Origin: Rhodothermia bacterium | GTDB lineage: Bacteria; Bacteroidota; Rhodothermia; Balneolales; Natronogracilivirgulaceae | Direction of reading: 5' to 3' | Assembly: GCA_007122185.1 (NCBI GenBank) | Contig: SKUI01000097.1 | Span: 1 to 8,878 of the forward strand | Length of the DNA stretch: 8,878 nt | Shown here: in pieces, positions 1 through 7,198 of the stretch | Position numbering within the stretch: the first letter of the stretch is position 1 | How the letters are laid out: every line of letters begins with the position of its first letter | Notes under the pieces: generated by a model | The model's input: only the letters and a program-made list of their open reading frames with translations | What the model was told of the DNA's origin: nothing | Databases searched by the model: none | Position numbers and translations under genes: made by a program

Positions 1-1032
1 GTGGAGCAGCGGGATGATCCCTCCCTGAAGGGAAAGCCGGTGGTGGTTGGCGGATCGCCGCAGGGACGCGGCGTGGTGGCGGCCGCCAGCTATGAGGCGC
101 GGAAATTCGGCATCCGCTCGGCCATGCCCGCCGCCCACGCACTGCGCCTGTGTCCCGACGTCATCTTCATCCGTCCCCGCTTCGATGTCTACAAGCAGAT
201 CTCCCTGCAGATACGCGGGATTTTCCACGAATACACGGACCTGGTGGAGCCGCTCTCCCTTGATGAAGCCTACCTGGATGTAACCGAAAACAAGCCCGGC
301 AATCCATCGGCCACGCTTATCGCGCGCGAAATCAAGCAAAAAATACGCGAAGAGACCGGGCTCACCGCCTCTGCCGGCGTCTCATGCAACAAGTTCCTGG
401 CCAAAATCGCATCGGACCTGCGGAAACCGGACGGAATCGCGCTCATCACTCCTGAAAAGGCCGCCGGTTTCATCGCCCGGCTTCCTATCGGCAAATTCCA
501 CGGCATCGGCAAGGCCACTGAAGCTAAAATGCACCGGCTTGGGATAAAAAACGGCGCCGATCTGCGTTCCTGGTCACGCTGGGACCTGAACAAGCATTTC
601 GGCAAGGTTGGCGCATTCTATTACAACATAGCCCGGGCCATCGACAACCGTCCGGTACGCACCGAGCGTATCCCGAAATCCATCGGAAAAGAAAAAACAT
701 TTGAAGAGGATGTGGATTCCGTTGAGTGGCTGGCCGGATTTCTTGCCACTTTAAGCGACAAAGTCGCTGATCGCATGCACCGGGAAAGCGCGGAAGCCCG
801 CACTGTAACCCTGAAACTGCGTTATGATAATTTTGAAAGCATTACGCGCAGTTTTACGCCCGGATACCTGCTTTCCGAAGCCGCAGAAATTGCAGAACTG
901 GCAGCCTACCTGCTGCGGGAAACCGATGCCGGACAAAGAAAGGTGCGGTTGATCGGTGTAACCGTGTCCGGCTTCCAAAGGGAGGGCGAGGACCCGGACA
1001 GGGGTCAGCAAATGTCACTGCCCCTGGAATAG
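1..1032 (+). CDS. dinB: DNA polymerase IV (Y-family), 5' end cut by the window edge
   Basis: Error-prone translesion DNA polymerase of the Y family, acting in the cytoplasm at stalled replication forks. The first visible residues (VEQRDDPSLKGKP) match the family just after the missing first metal-binding Asp and the steric-gate aromatic. The catalytic pair SLDEAYLD falls at visible residues 88-89, against 103-104 in E. coli Pol IV, so about 15 residues (45 bp) lie outside the window. The GTG at base 1 is therefore an internal Val, not the start. Also visible are the finger motif SYEARKFGIRSAMP (30-43), the palm segment GVSCNKFLAKIASDLRKPDG, the helix-hairpin-helix region GIGKATEAKMHRLGI, and the little-finger domain to the end. 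The C-terminus QMSLPL resembles a sliding-clamp-binding peptide. Predicted full length is about 358 aa, normal for the family. It converges on the cytochrome gene with a 40 bp gap and no clear terminator. Confidence 0.96.
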   Translation: MEQRDDPSLKGKPVVVGGSPQGRGVVAAASYEARKFGIRSAMPAAHALRLCPDVIFIRPRFDVYKQISLQIRGIFHEYTDLVEPLSLDEAYLDVTENKPGNPSATLIAREIKQKIREETGLTASAGVSCNKFLAKIASDLRKPDGIALITPEKAAGFIARLPIGKFHGIGKATEAKMHRLGIKNGADLRSWSRWDLNKHFGKVGAFYYNIARAIDNRPVRTERIPKSIGKEKTFEEDVDSVEWLAGFLATLSDKVADRMHRESAEARTVTLKLRYDNFESITRSFTPGYLLSEAAEIAELAAYLLRETDAGQRKVRLIGVTVSGFQREGEDPDRGQQMSLPLE

Positions 1033-1072
1033 ATAGTGCCGACAGAGCCCATAACTTGCCTCGGCGGAACTG

Positions 1073-2047
1073 CTATTTAGCCGCTGTGTAAATCTCGCCT
1101 GTATCATTTCTGACCGGGTCAAGCGCAATCAGATACGCGTATATTGCCCTCAGATCTTCCTCTTTCATCCGCGCATAGGCCGCCCATGGCATGGGAGAGT
1201 CGTGATAGACCCTTCCGGCCAGAAATCGTTGGACGAAAGCATCCTCGGTCCAGCCATGCATAATTCCCGTCTCGGGATCCGGTGTGATATTGGGGGTTAC
1301 ATAGACCATGCCCGGCTCAGAAGACGGCATTGGGAACCCACCGGCATAACGTTCTCCGATGTAGGACCCGTCCTTAAGATCCCTCTTGGTGTGACACGCC
1401 ATGCACGCCGTCACATTGTTTGCCAGGTAGGCGCCATAGGCGATGATATCATCCCCGGACGGACGGTAACGCGGGGCATCCATCCCCCAGTCGACAGGGC
1501 CCATGCCAAACGACATGACTGCCTTTCCAAGCAGATTGAATCGGTTGTCCGGCACTTCGTTCGCAAGAGGCGGCTGGCTTCTCAGGTATGCAATGATATC
1601 ATGCATGTCCTGATCGCTCATAAGGTGAAAATCCATAAGAGGGAACAAAGCGCGCCCCTTCTGGCTCACATTGGCGCGCAGTGCCCGCTTCAGCTCCGCA
1701 TCCGTATAGGACCCAATCCCGGTTTCCAGGTCCGGTGTTAAATTTGGTGATGTGATCCGGCCAATTTCAAAATCCCAGTAATTGCCACCACTCAGCGGAA
1801 CATACTCCCCGGCATCCAGTGCAGCCCACTTGTCCTTGGTTGTATGGCAATAGGCACAATGAGCCGGCCCATAGACCAGGTAACGGCCATTTTCAACGGC
1901 CTCCGGTGTCATCGCTACTATAAAGGTTTCGTCCAGCGGGACGTCAAAAGTCCGGTCCCACGAATTCTGGACATAAATAAACAGGGCCGCCACGATTACC
2001 AGCAGACCCGACATGAGGTACAATACCCACTTCAGCAAAGCCTTCAT
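1073..2047 (-). CDS. Membrane-anchored diheme cytochrome c
   Basis: An electron-transfer protein of 324 aa. Residues about 8-27 form one hydrophobic segment behind a short basic N-terminus (MKALLKW), which is an uncleaved anchor or signal; the rest should face the periplasm. There are two heme c sites, CAYCH (64-68) and CMACH (215-219). Each is followed by the same pattern: NLTPDLETGIG (102-112) and NITPDPETGI (253-262), then a Met-containing loop (M138 in FPLM, M286 in SPMPW) that could supply the axial ligand, then a helix ending AYL. The protein is thus two homologous cytochrome c domains, similar to the cytochrome subunits of periplasmic dehydrogenases. No dehydrogenase partner is in the window, so donor and acceptor are unknown. 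The ATG start is supported by AAGGGGG at 2054-2060, six bases upstream. It lies on the same strand as crtY but 307 bp away, and probably has its own promoter. Confidence 0.9.
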   Translation of the reverse strand: MKALLKWVLYLMSGLLVIVAALFIYVQNSWDRTFDVPLDETFIVAMTPEAVENGRYLVYGPAHCAYCHTTKDKWAALDAGEYVPLSGGNYWDFEIGRITSPNLTPDLETGIGSYTDAELKRALRANVSQKGRALFPLMDFHLMSDQDMHDIIAYLRSQPPLANEVPDNRFNLLGKAVMSFGMGPVDWGMDAPRYRPSGDDIIAYGAYLANNVTACMACHTKRDLKDGSYIGERYAGGFPMPSSEPGMVYVTPNITPDPETGIMHGWTEDAFVQRFLAGRVYHDSPMPWAAYARMKEEDLRAIYAYLIALDPVRNDTGEIYTAAK

Positions 2048-2154
2048 AAGCTGCCCCCTTTCTGGATTGGATTGATTTTTCTGGCTACCACTCCCCCGGA
2101 GTGCCTTTCCGCTATTGACCGGCCTGACCCGCCTATCGGGGAATTGTCATGCTG

Positions 2155-2185
2155 TAAATGTAATATAATTTTAAAATCATGCAAA
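2155..2185 (-). promoter_or_regulatory. Putative Bacteroidota-type promoter of the cytochrome gene
   Basis: Read on the minus strand, TTTG (2185-2182) is followed by exactly 19 bases and then TACATTTA (2162-2155). The Bacteroidota primary-sigma consensus is TTTG, about 19 bases, then TAnnTTTG, so the -33 box matches fully and the -7 box at seven of eight positions. Transcription would begin near 2148, giving a leader of about 100 nt before the ATG at 2047. The block is AT-rich, so a chance match is possible. A second, sigma-70-like TATAAT occurs upstream on the same strand, near 2199-2204. Confidence 0.42.
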
Positions 2186-2219
2186 CACTTGTTTATAAAT
2201 TATATATATGCAAAACACT
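2179..2219. repeat. Near-perfect direct repeat in the cytochrome promoter region
   Basis: ATGCAAACACT (2179-2189) recurs as ATGCAAAACACT (2208-2219), differing by a single inserted A and offset by 29 bp, close to three helical turns. On the minus strand these read AGTGTTTGCAT and AGTGTTTTGCAT. The copy nearer the cytochrome gene contains the proposed -33 TTTG box. The arrangement would suit a regulator that binds two same-facing sites, but no regulator gene is in the window. Confidence 0.4.
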
Positions 2220-2354
2220 GTCATTGCGTGTCTTATACAGGAACAGGTGTCGTGGATACACACCGGTTGCCGGTCGTTGGCTGGGGGCGGTTGGGACAAC
2301 AGGCGGCGGGTTGTGCTTTTCGGGCTCGACACGGCAGAGCCGCTCGGCACCGCA

Positions 2355-3533
2355 TCAGGCGCCCGTAAGAATCCGGTGCTTCATGTGATAGATGGCCCGG
2401 AAAAAAGGCATCCATGGTACAGAGGCCATGATTCGCACGTCCTGGTCGAACCGGGTCTGTTCTTCCAGGAACTGGAGGATGCGATCGAAGCGGTTTTTGC
2501 GGAAGAGCTCGTAAAAAATATCCAAAGAGGCCTCCGGATCCCGGTGCAGATTGAAGAGCAGCAGCATGTCATACACCCGAAAGCGGTAGGGGGACATGAT
2601 GTCGGAGGGTGGGTTTTTCCCCCGGGAAAGGGCATCGGCAATGGCAGCGCTGTGTTTCTGGATCCGGGTGAAGGTATACCCGGTGGAAGGCTTGGTGAGC
2701 CCGCCCATCGTCCCCACATTCCAGACATTGCGGCAGTAACGGGCCGGATACCGGCGATCTTCCATCGGAATCACTCCTTTTTCCGTGTATTCTATCTCAT
2801 AGCTGCCCGGCGGCTGCCCGAGGCGCTCTTCGATGTACTCTTCAAGCCCTTGCCGGTAAGCTTCATCCGTGATTACCTCCGGCGAGAACAGGGTGTATTC
2901 TACCAGCGCATCCCTGCTGCTGAAGGGCAGTACATAGGCAAACGTGATCCCGTTTTTCTGCGGAACATCAAAATCCATGAACGTAGCCGACTCCGGGTCA
3001 AAGACCGGCTCGGCCGTTCGGATATGCCAGCCTGCAAAGTGCTGCAGCAGCGACAGATCGAGCTTTAGCCGGTTGAATCCCGGCGGACGCAGTGCGCTCT
3101 GGAAGATGTGTTCTGCCGTAAAAGGTCCCTCCGTCGAATGCATGACGGCAGTTCCACTTTCAAATTCAAAGCCATCTATGTCCGTTTCCAGCAGAGTCAC
3201 ATTGGGGCTCTGCCGTGCCAGTTCCAGTATCTTGCCGGCATAATCGTCACTCTTTACGCAATGATAGCGGTATTTCTTGAGGGTTTCGGAAAAAAGGGTG
3301 TTCCTGACGCGCACCTCCAGTTTATCCCAGGTATGGTGGATAAGGTCATCGAATGGCACATGGCGGTCATCCCAGAAACACCAGGTCTTGTCGCGCAACG
3401 GCTGCAGGGAGCGGTCCGCCAAGAGAATGCGGCGATCCCGAAGCCCCTCTCTCCGGAGGAAGTTCCACGCCAGACTGAGTCCGGCTGCGCCGGCACCGGC
3501 AATGATATAGTCAAAATGTCGGGATGCTGTCAT
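2355..3533 (-). CDS. crtY: Lycopene beta-cyclase (CrtY family)
   Basis: A 392-aa FAD/NAD(P)-dependent enzyme that closes the beta-ionone rings of lycopene to give gamma- and then beta-carotene, the entry to xanthophylls or retinal. The N-terminal Rossmann motif is YIIAGAGAAGLSLAW (GAGAAG at 13-18) with an acidic residue, D40, ending the second strand. Other family hallmarks are DKTWCFWDD (48-56), LLQHFAGWHI (162-171), FMDFD (185-189), PFSSRDALVEYTLFS (203-217) with E212 at the conserved acidic position, GVIPMED (253-259) and the FAD-binding NVGTMGGLTKPSTGYTF (272-288). Length is typical and nothing is broken. The Rossmann fold begins right after the ATG, which supports this start although there is no clear ribosome-binding sequence. 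It diverges from the peptidase gene. No other carotenoid gene (crtB, crtI, crtZ) or rhodopsin gene is present, so it stands alone here. Confidence 0.93.
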   Translation of the reverse strand: MTASRHFDYIIAGAGAAGLSLAWNFLRREGLRDRRILLADRSLQPLRDKTWCFWDDRHVPFDDLIHHTWDKLEVRVRNTLFSETLKKYRYHCVKSDDYAGKILELARQSPNVTLLETDIDGFEFESGTAVMHSTEGPFTAEHIFQSALRPPGFNRLKLDLSLLQHFAGWHIRTAEPVFDPESATFMDFDVPQKNGITFAYVLPFSSRDALVEYTLFSPEVITDEAYRQGLEEYIEERLGQPPGSYEIEYTEKGVIPMEDRRYPARYCRNVWNVGTMGGLTKPSTGYTFTRIQKHSAAIADALSRGKNPPSDIMSPYRFRVYDMLLLFNLHRDPEASLDIFYELFRKNRFDRILQFLEEQTRFDQDVRIMASVPWMPFFRAIYHMKHRILTGA

Positions 3534-3553
3534 GGCAACGAATCATCGGGTTC

Positions 3554-3567
3554 GGAACCGGAGTTCC
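3554..3567. repeat. Short inverted repeat upstream of crtY
   Basis: GGAAC-N4-GTTCC, a perfect five-base dyad with a four-base spacer, lies 20 bp upstream of the crtY start codon in the divergent intergenic region. It could be an operator or a small hairpin in the crtY leader, but a dyad this short can easily occur by chance. Confidence 0.2.
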
Positions 3568-3687
3568 ATAGTAATTAAACGAGCTGGCACATTGGTTGAA
3601 GCGGAAATACTGAACGATCATCCGTCATGTTTAAAAGACCATGTTGCGCCAAATGGTTCCCGGCCGGTATACTGCTTTCGATCGTTC

Positions 3688-3717
3688 TTTGTTTTTGCCG
3701 CCAGTGTCGTATTTTAA
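3688..3717 (+). promoter_or_regulatory. Putative promoter of the M28 peptidase gene
   Basis: TTTG (3688-3691), 18 bases, then TATTTTAA (3710-3717), a six-of-eight match to the Bacteroidota -7 box TAnnTTTG. Transcription would start near 3724, about 30 nt before the ATG at 3756. That placement favours the 3756 start over the in-frame ATG at 3627, which would lie upstream of the transcript. Moderate to weak match. Confidence 0.3.
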
Positions 3718-3755
3718 GGCTTTATCATCAATTAATTCACCATATTTTTCCTATC

Positions 3756-5234
3756 ATGACTCCTCGTTTTCTTTGCTTGCCGTGCCATCGTGGAAGTATT
3801 GAACAAAAGTGGCCTGCGCATACCCCTTTTTTGCAGTTTTTTACTGTTTTTCTGTTTACTGCAGTTACTGCAGCCCTGTTGTTCGCACCGCTGTCCGGAT
3901 CGGCCACAGAACGAAGCAGAGAAAGCGACATCCGGGAACAATATGAACATATCGCCTCAGAGATCATTAGCCAGGCGACCTCCACGCATCGCGCCTATGA
4001 GCGGCTGGCTTATTTTAGCGACTACTTTCCGCACCGGCTAAGCGGCTCGGAAATGCTTGAGGATGCGATCGACTGGACCCTGACGGAACTTGAGCGTGAT
4101 GGCATCACGGTGATCCGCACACAGGATGTGGAAGTGCCTCACTGGGTCCGCGGCAACGAGTACGCCAGAATGGTCCACCCTTACGAGAGAAACCTTCCGA
4201 TGGCCGGACTCGGTGGGAGTTTCCGCACGCCCGAAGAAGGGATAACCGCGCAAACCGTTGTTGTAGAGAGCTTTGAAGAACTTCAGGAGCGGAGCGACGA
4301 GGTTGCCGGAAAGATCGTGGTCTACAATCAGCCGTTCCATGACTACGGCCAGTCCGTTCAGTATCGCGTATGGGGTGCCGACAGGGCCGCCGAACATGGC
4401 GCGGTCGCAGCACTTATCCGGGCCGTATCCCCCAATTCCATGGGACATCCGCACACCGGTATGACCCGCTACTCGGGTGATGTGCCCCGCATTCCGATTG
4501 CCTCCCTTTCGGCCGAGGACGCCATGCTGCTGCATCGGTTCTACCAGCGCGGCGACCCTGCCACCGTGACCCTCTATATGGAAGCGGAACTGAAAGAAGA
4601 GCCGGCCATTTCACGCAACGTGATCGCCGAAATCCCCGGATCGGAATATCCGGAAGAAATCGTGGTCATTGGCGGGCATATCGACTCGTGGGATGTCGGA
4701 CACGGCGCCATGGACGATGGCAGCGGTGTGGTGGTCACATGGGAAGCCCTGCGCCTGCTCCACGAAATGGGCCTGCAGCCCAAACGGACCATCCGGCTTG
4801 TGTTCTGGACCAACGAGGAAAACGGGGTGATGGGCGGACGCGCCTATCGCGACAAGGTCATCGAAAAAGGGGAGCTGGAGCTTCACCAATTGGCTTTCGA
4901 GGTCGATTTCGGGGTTTTTGAACCACTTGGATTCGGCTTCCAGGGGTCAGAGGAAGCATTTGACTTGCTCAAGCCCATCGCCGAACTCATGTCGCCCATG
5001 CGGGACATGCACCTGCGCGAAGGATCGTACGGGACCGTGGATATCGGCCCGCTCTATCGCGAAGGAGTTCCGATCATGGGTCTGGATGTGGTCACGGACA
5101 AGTACTTCTGGTACCACCATTCGCTGAAGGACACCGTCGACAAACTTGATCCGGATGAAGTAGCCGAGTGTGTCGCCGCCGTCGCCGTGATGGCCTTCAT
5201 TGTTGCCGATATGCCTGATCGCCTGCCCTGGTGA
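3756..5234 (+). CDS. Exported M28 zinc peptidase, carboxypeptidase Q-like
   Basis: A secreted or periplasmic di-zinc exopeptidase expected to release amino acids from peptides. The start is taken at 3756 (492 aa). An in-frame ATG at 3627 would add 43 odd, Cys-rich residues before the signal peptide. The signal has a hydrophobic core at about 24-45 and probable cleavage after SGSA (residue 50). A protease-associated (PA)-type insert lies at about 150-280. The M28 core then matches carboxypeptidase Q closely: GGHIDSWDVGHGAMDDGSG with ligands H308 and D320, FWTNEENG with catalytic E354 and ligand E355, FEVDFGVFEP with ligand D384, and FWYHHSLKDT with ligand H455. All six metal and catalytic residues are present, so the enzyme should be active. 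It has no T9SS tail. There is no Shine-Dalgarno sequence. It diverges from crtY and sits 137 bp before the PepSY-like surface protein on the same strand. Exact substrate unknown. Confidence 0.92.
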   Translation: MTPRFLCLPCHRGSIEQKWPAHTPFLQFFTVFLFTAVTAALLFAPLSGSATERSRESDIREQYEHIASEIISQATSTHRAYERLAYFSDYFPHRLSGSEMLEDAIDWTLTELERDGITVIRTQDVEVPHWVRGNEYARMVHPYERNLPMAGLGGSFRTPEEGITAQTVVVESFEELQERSDEVAGKIVVYNQPFHDYGQSVQYRVWGADRAAEHGAVAALIRAVSPNSMGHPHTGMTRYSGDVPRIPIASLSAEDAMLLHRFYQRGDPATVTLYMEAELKEEPAISRNVIAEIPGSEYPEEIVVIGGHIDSWDVGHGAMDDGSGVVVTWEALRLLHEMGLQPKRTIRLVFWTNEENGVMGGRAYRDKVIEKGELELHQLAFEVDFGVFEPLGFGFQGSEEAFDLLKPIAELMSPMRDMHLREGSYGTVDIGPLYREGVPIMGLDVVTDKYFWYHHSLKDTVDKLDPDEVAECVAAVAVMAFIVADMPDRLPW

Positions 5235-5284
5235 CCATCGTCTGAAACACCGGAGGACCAGCTCTTTAATTTACTGTGTTTTAC

Positions 5285-5326
5285 ATACCCCGGTTTTTTA
5301 TTACATTGCCGACAAGCACGGGGTAT
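5285..5326. repeat. Inverted repeat between the peptidase and surface-protein genes
   Basis: ATACCCCG (5285-5292) and CGGGGTAT (5319-5326) form a perfect eight-base dyad separated by 26 bases. There is no T-run after the right arm, so it is not a classic intrinsic terminator. The right arm overlaps the proposed -7 element of the next gene, so it could be an operator or a leader structure. Confidence 0.3.
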
Positions 5327-5331
5327 TATTG
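5301..5331 (+). promoter_or_regulatory. Putative promoter of the T9SS-exported protein gene
   Basis: TATTATTG (5324-5331) matches the Bacteroidota -7 box TAnnTTTG at seven of eight positions. The upstream element is poor: TTAC (5301-5304) at a 19-base spacing. Read as sigma-70, TTACAT, 17 bases, TATTAT is also possible. Transcription would start near 5338, about 34 nt before the ATG at 5372, which agrees with that start choice. Confidence 0.28.
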
Positions 5332-5371
5332 GGGAATCCGTGCCCAGCACACCCAACTAATCCTATTTGCC

Positions 5372-7162
5372 ATGAAAAAAATGTACTCCATTCCTGTCCG
5401 GCTGACCGCCGGCTTTTGCAATTATTGCATCCTCTTGTTTGGTTTTGTATTCCTGTTTGCAACCGGCCTGCAGGCGCAGCCGGTAATTCCCGGCTATTCC
5501 GGACCCGGACTCAGCGAGTCTGGCAACCTGCTCTTCGCATCGGAATTTTCAGCCCTGCATAACGGCAGCACTGCGATCGATGCTGACCGCAGCAGGACAA
5601 TCTTTCGTTCATGGAGCCCGTTCGCCGGTGATAGCTTTTCCACCATAAAAAGGAAGGGCCTGACCGACGAGCCGCTCGAACCTATGGATGCCCGCGAGGC
5701 TTTCTCTATTGCCAGTGCGTTCATAGCAGATGAGGACCCCGGCGCCCGGCCTGTCAACGTGTACGGCGAGGACTCCAGTCTGTATGATGATTTTGAATAC
5801 AAACAGACCGCCGACGAGAACATGCTCGTCCCCACGGGCGAAAGCTATTTCTGGGAGGTTGCCTACCTGAATGATGTCGACTCACTGATCCATTTCGCAC
5901 TGGTGGTCGGATCCGAAATCGTTGAATACGACATCATTGACATCCGGGATTTCCCTCCGCAGGAACTTCCGCCCATTCCTTTATCCGAGCTGAAATCCAT
6001 CCCGGCAGATTTCATCTCCAGCAAGGCGGCCCTTGCCGCTGCCCGCAGCTTCGGCCTCGATGACTATCTCTACATCACTGAACTGGATGGCTGGTTCGAC
6101 ATTGATTACAATCTGGGCGGATTTTACTACGAATTCCCCGGTTTGCTGGATTCCGAATCGCCGGTTTTCTGGAATGTGCTCTTCGACGGCCATGCATGGG
6201 ACGAGGAGGAGGAACGGAATGTATGGGTGGAGTCCGATTTCCTGATCGATGCCCTGACCGGCAGCCTGCTCGGCAAACTCGTTTTTTCCAGCGAGGATGA
6301 AATGGAATTCCTGGATTTCATGGATATCTATGCCAAGCTTGGAGGTGAAATGGTGGATATCAACCAGGATGCCGCACTGATCCAGGCTTTCGGGCGCGAA
6401 GAGGACCTGCTGCCTGACATGCCTGTCGGCAAATCAAGCGACTGGATGGCCGTCTGGTTTGATGAGGAGATAGAGATGGTCTATTTTTTCCTGACGCGAA
6501 ACGGCGAGATCTTCAGCCAGGATATCTTCCCGCTGAGTGACATCCCCGAGGATGAGCGTCCGCCCGACGGACAATTCCGGGCTATCGATCTCCGTTTTGG
6601 CTCCGAACACGCCCTCACCGTCTCCCTGGATGCGGGTTTGCGGGAGCAGCTTGAGCAGGCCCCGCAGGGTGCATTCGCACGCATCGACTACAATCTGCAC
6701 AGCGGATATCAGTTGTTCCCGGATATCCTGGACGAGGATTCCAACCCGTTCTGGCACCTTGAGGTGCATATCGAGACCTTCGACGAGGATTGGATGCGCG
6801 ACTTCCACGAAATCCACAACCACCTGGTGGATGCGGTCACCGGCGAGTACCTGGGCGCCACCACGGAAACTTCGGCCGAAGAAGAACACGAGCTGGCGGC
6901 CGGCATGGCACTGCACCAGAACTATCCCAACCCGTTCAATCCCGAAACAAGGATCCTGTGGGAAATGAGTTCCGAACAGCACGTGATGCTTACGGTCCAT
7001 GACCTGCTGGGACGGCGGGTCGCGCAACTGGTTGATGCGACGTACCAGGCCGGAGTGCACTCGGTAACCTTTGACGCATCCATGCTTTCCAGCGGCATCT
7101 ATGTCTACCGGCTTGAAGCCGGCGGAAACGTGTTGAACCGTAAAATGACCGTGGTCAAATAA
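5372..7162 (+). CDS. T9SS-exported acidic protein with duplicated PepSY-like modules
   Basis: A 596-aa secreted protein of unknown function. The start at 5372 (MKKMYS) gives a normal signal peptide with core about 18-33 and cleavage after LQA (residue 35); the in-frame GTG at 5276 would bury it. The last 83 residues (514-596) are a type A T9SS sorting domain: NYPNPFNPETRI, then HDLLGRRVAQL, SSGIYVYRLEAG and a basic end, so the protein should cross the outer membrane and be released or surface-anchored. The middle is rich in Asp and Glu. It contains two related halves, about 107-302 and 332-497. In both, an FW- or DW-type beta segment is followed by an IDYNL segment, then SPVFW or NPFWH, then IDALTGSLLGK (292-302) or VDAVTGEYLGA (486-496). 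That last signature and the preceding Ala-rich helix (217-227) resemble PepSY domains, but this is my pattern reading. No catalytic motif seen. A terminator follows at 7199. Confidence 0.85.
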   Translation: MKKMYSIPVRLTAGFCNYCILLFGFVFLFATGLQAQPVIPGYSGPGLSESGNLLFASEFSALHNGSTAIDADRSRTIFRSWSPFAGDSFSTIKRKGLTDEPLEPMDAREAFSIASAFIADEDPGARPVNVYGEDSSLYDDFEYKQTADENMLVPTGESYFWEVAYLNDVDSLIHFALVVGSEIVEYDIIDIRDFPPQELPPIPLSELKSIPADFISSKAALAAARSFGLDDYLYITELDGWFDIDYNLGGFYYEFPGLLDSESPVFWNVLFDGHAWDEEEERNVWVESDFLIDALTGSLLGKLVFSSEDEMEFLDFMDIYAKLGGEMVDINQDAALIQAFGREEDLLPDMPVGKSSDWMAVWFDEEIEMVYFFLTRNGEIFSQDIFPLSDIPEDERPPDGQFRAIDLRFGSEHALTVSLDAGLREQLEQAPQGAFARIDYNLHSGYQLFPDILDEDSNPFWHLEVHIETFDEDWMRDFHEIHNHLVDAVTGEYLGATTETSAEEEHELAAGMALHQNYPNPFNPETRILWEMSSEQHVMLTVHDLLGRRVAQLVDATYQAGVHSVTFDASMLSSGIYVYRLEAGGNVLNRKMTVVK

Positions 7163-7198
7163 GGAAAGATTACCTGACAGGAAACATCCAGGCCTGCA

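Larger units (their letters stand above)
2048..2354. other. 307 bp intergenic region between crtY and the cytochrome gene
   Basis: No gene is supported here. The part next to the cytochrome gene (about 2150-2215) is strikingly AT-rich within GC-rich surroundings and holds the promoter candidate and direct repeat listed separately. The part next to crtY (about 2220-2354) is GC-rich. On the + strand it has a cluster of G-runs around 2279-2312 that could at most form a two-layer quadruplex. I saw no convincing terminator for crtY. Confidence 0.6.

Noticed and set aside
1039..1066. Possible hairpin GCCGA/TCGGC between dinB and the cytochrome gene
   Set aside because: Only five base pairs with an 18-base loop and no T-run; not a credible terminator.
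1202..1741. 179-codon open frame on the + strand
   Set aside because: Antisense to the diheme cytochrome; no signal or motif.
2323..2341. GGCTC-N9-GAGCC dyad just downstream of crtY
   Set aside because: Short stem with no T-run on the relevant strand; not supported as a terminator.
2208..3068. 286-codon open frame on the + strand
   Set aside because: It lies mostly antisense to the well-supported lycopene cyclase, has no recognisable domains, and reflects GC-rich codon bias.
3627..3755. Upstream ATG extending the M28 peptidase by 43 residues
   Set aside because: It would put a Cys-rich, non-conserved stretch before a good signal peptide and lies upstream of the promoter candidate at 3688-3717.
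5276..5371. GTG start extending the T9SS-exported protein by 32 residues
   Set aside because: The MKKMYS start gives a standard signal peptide, and the extension overlaps the dyad and putative promoter.
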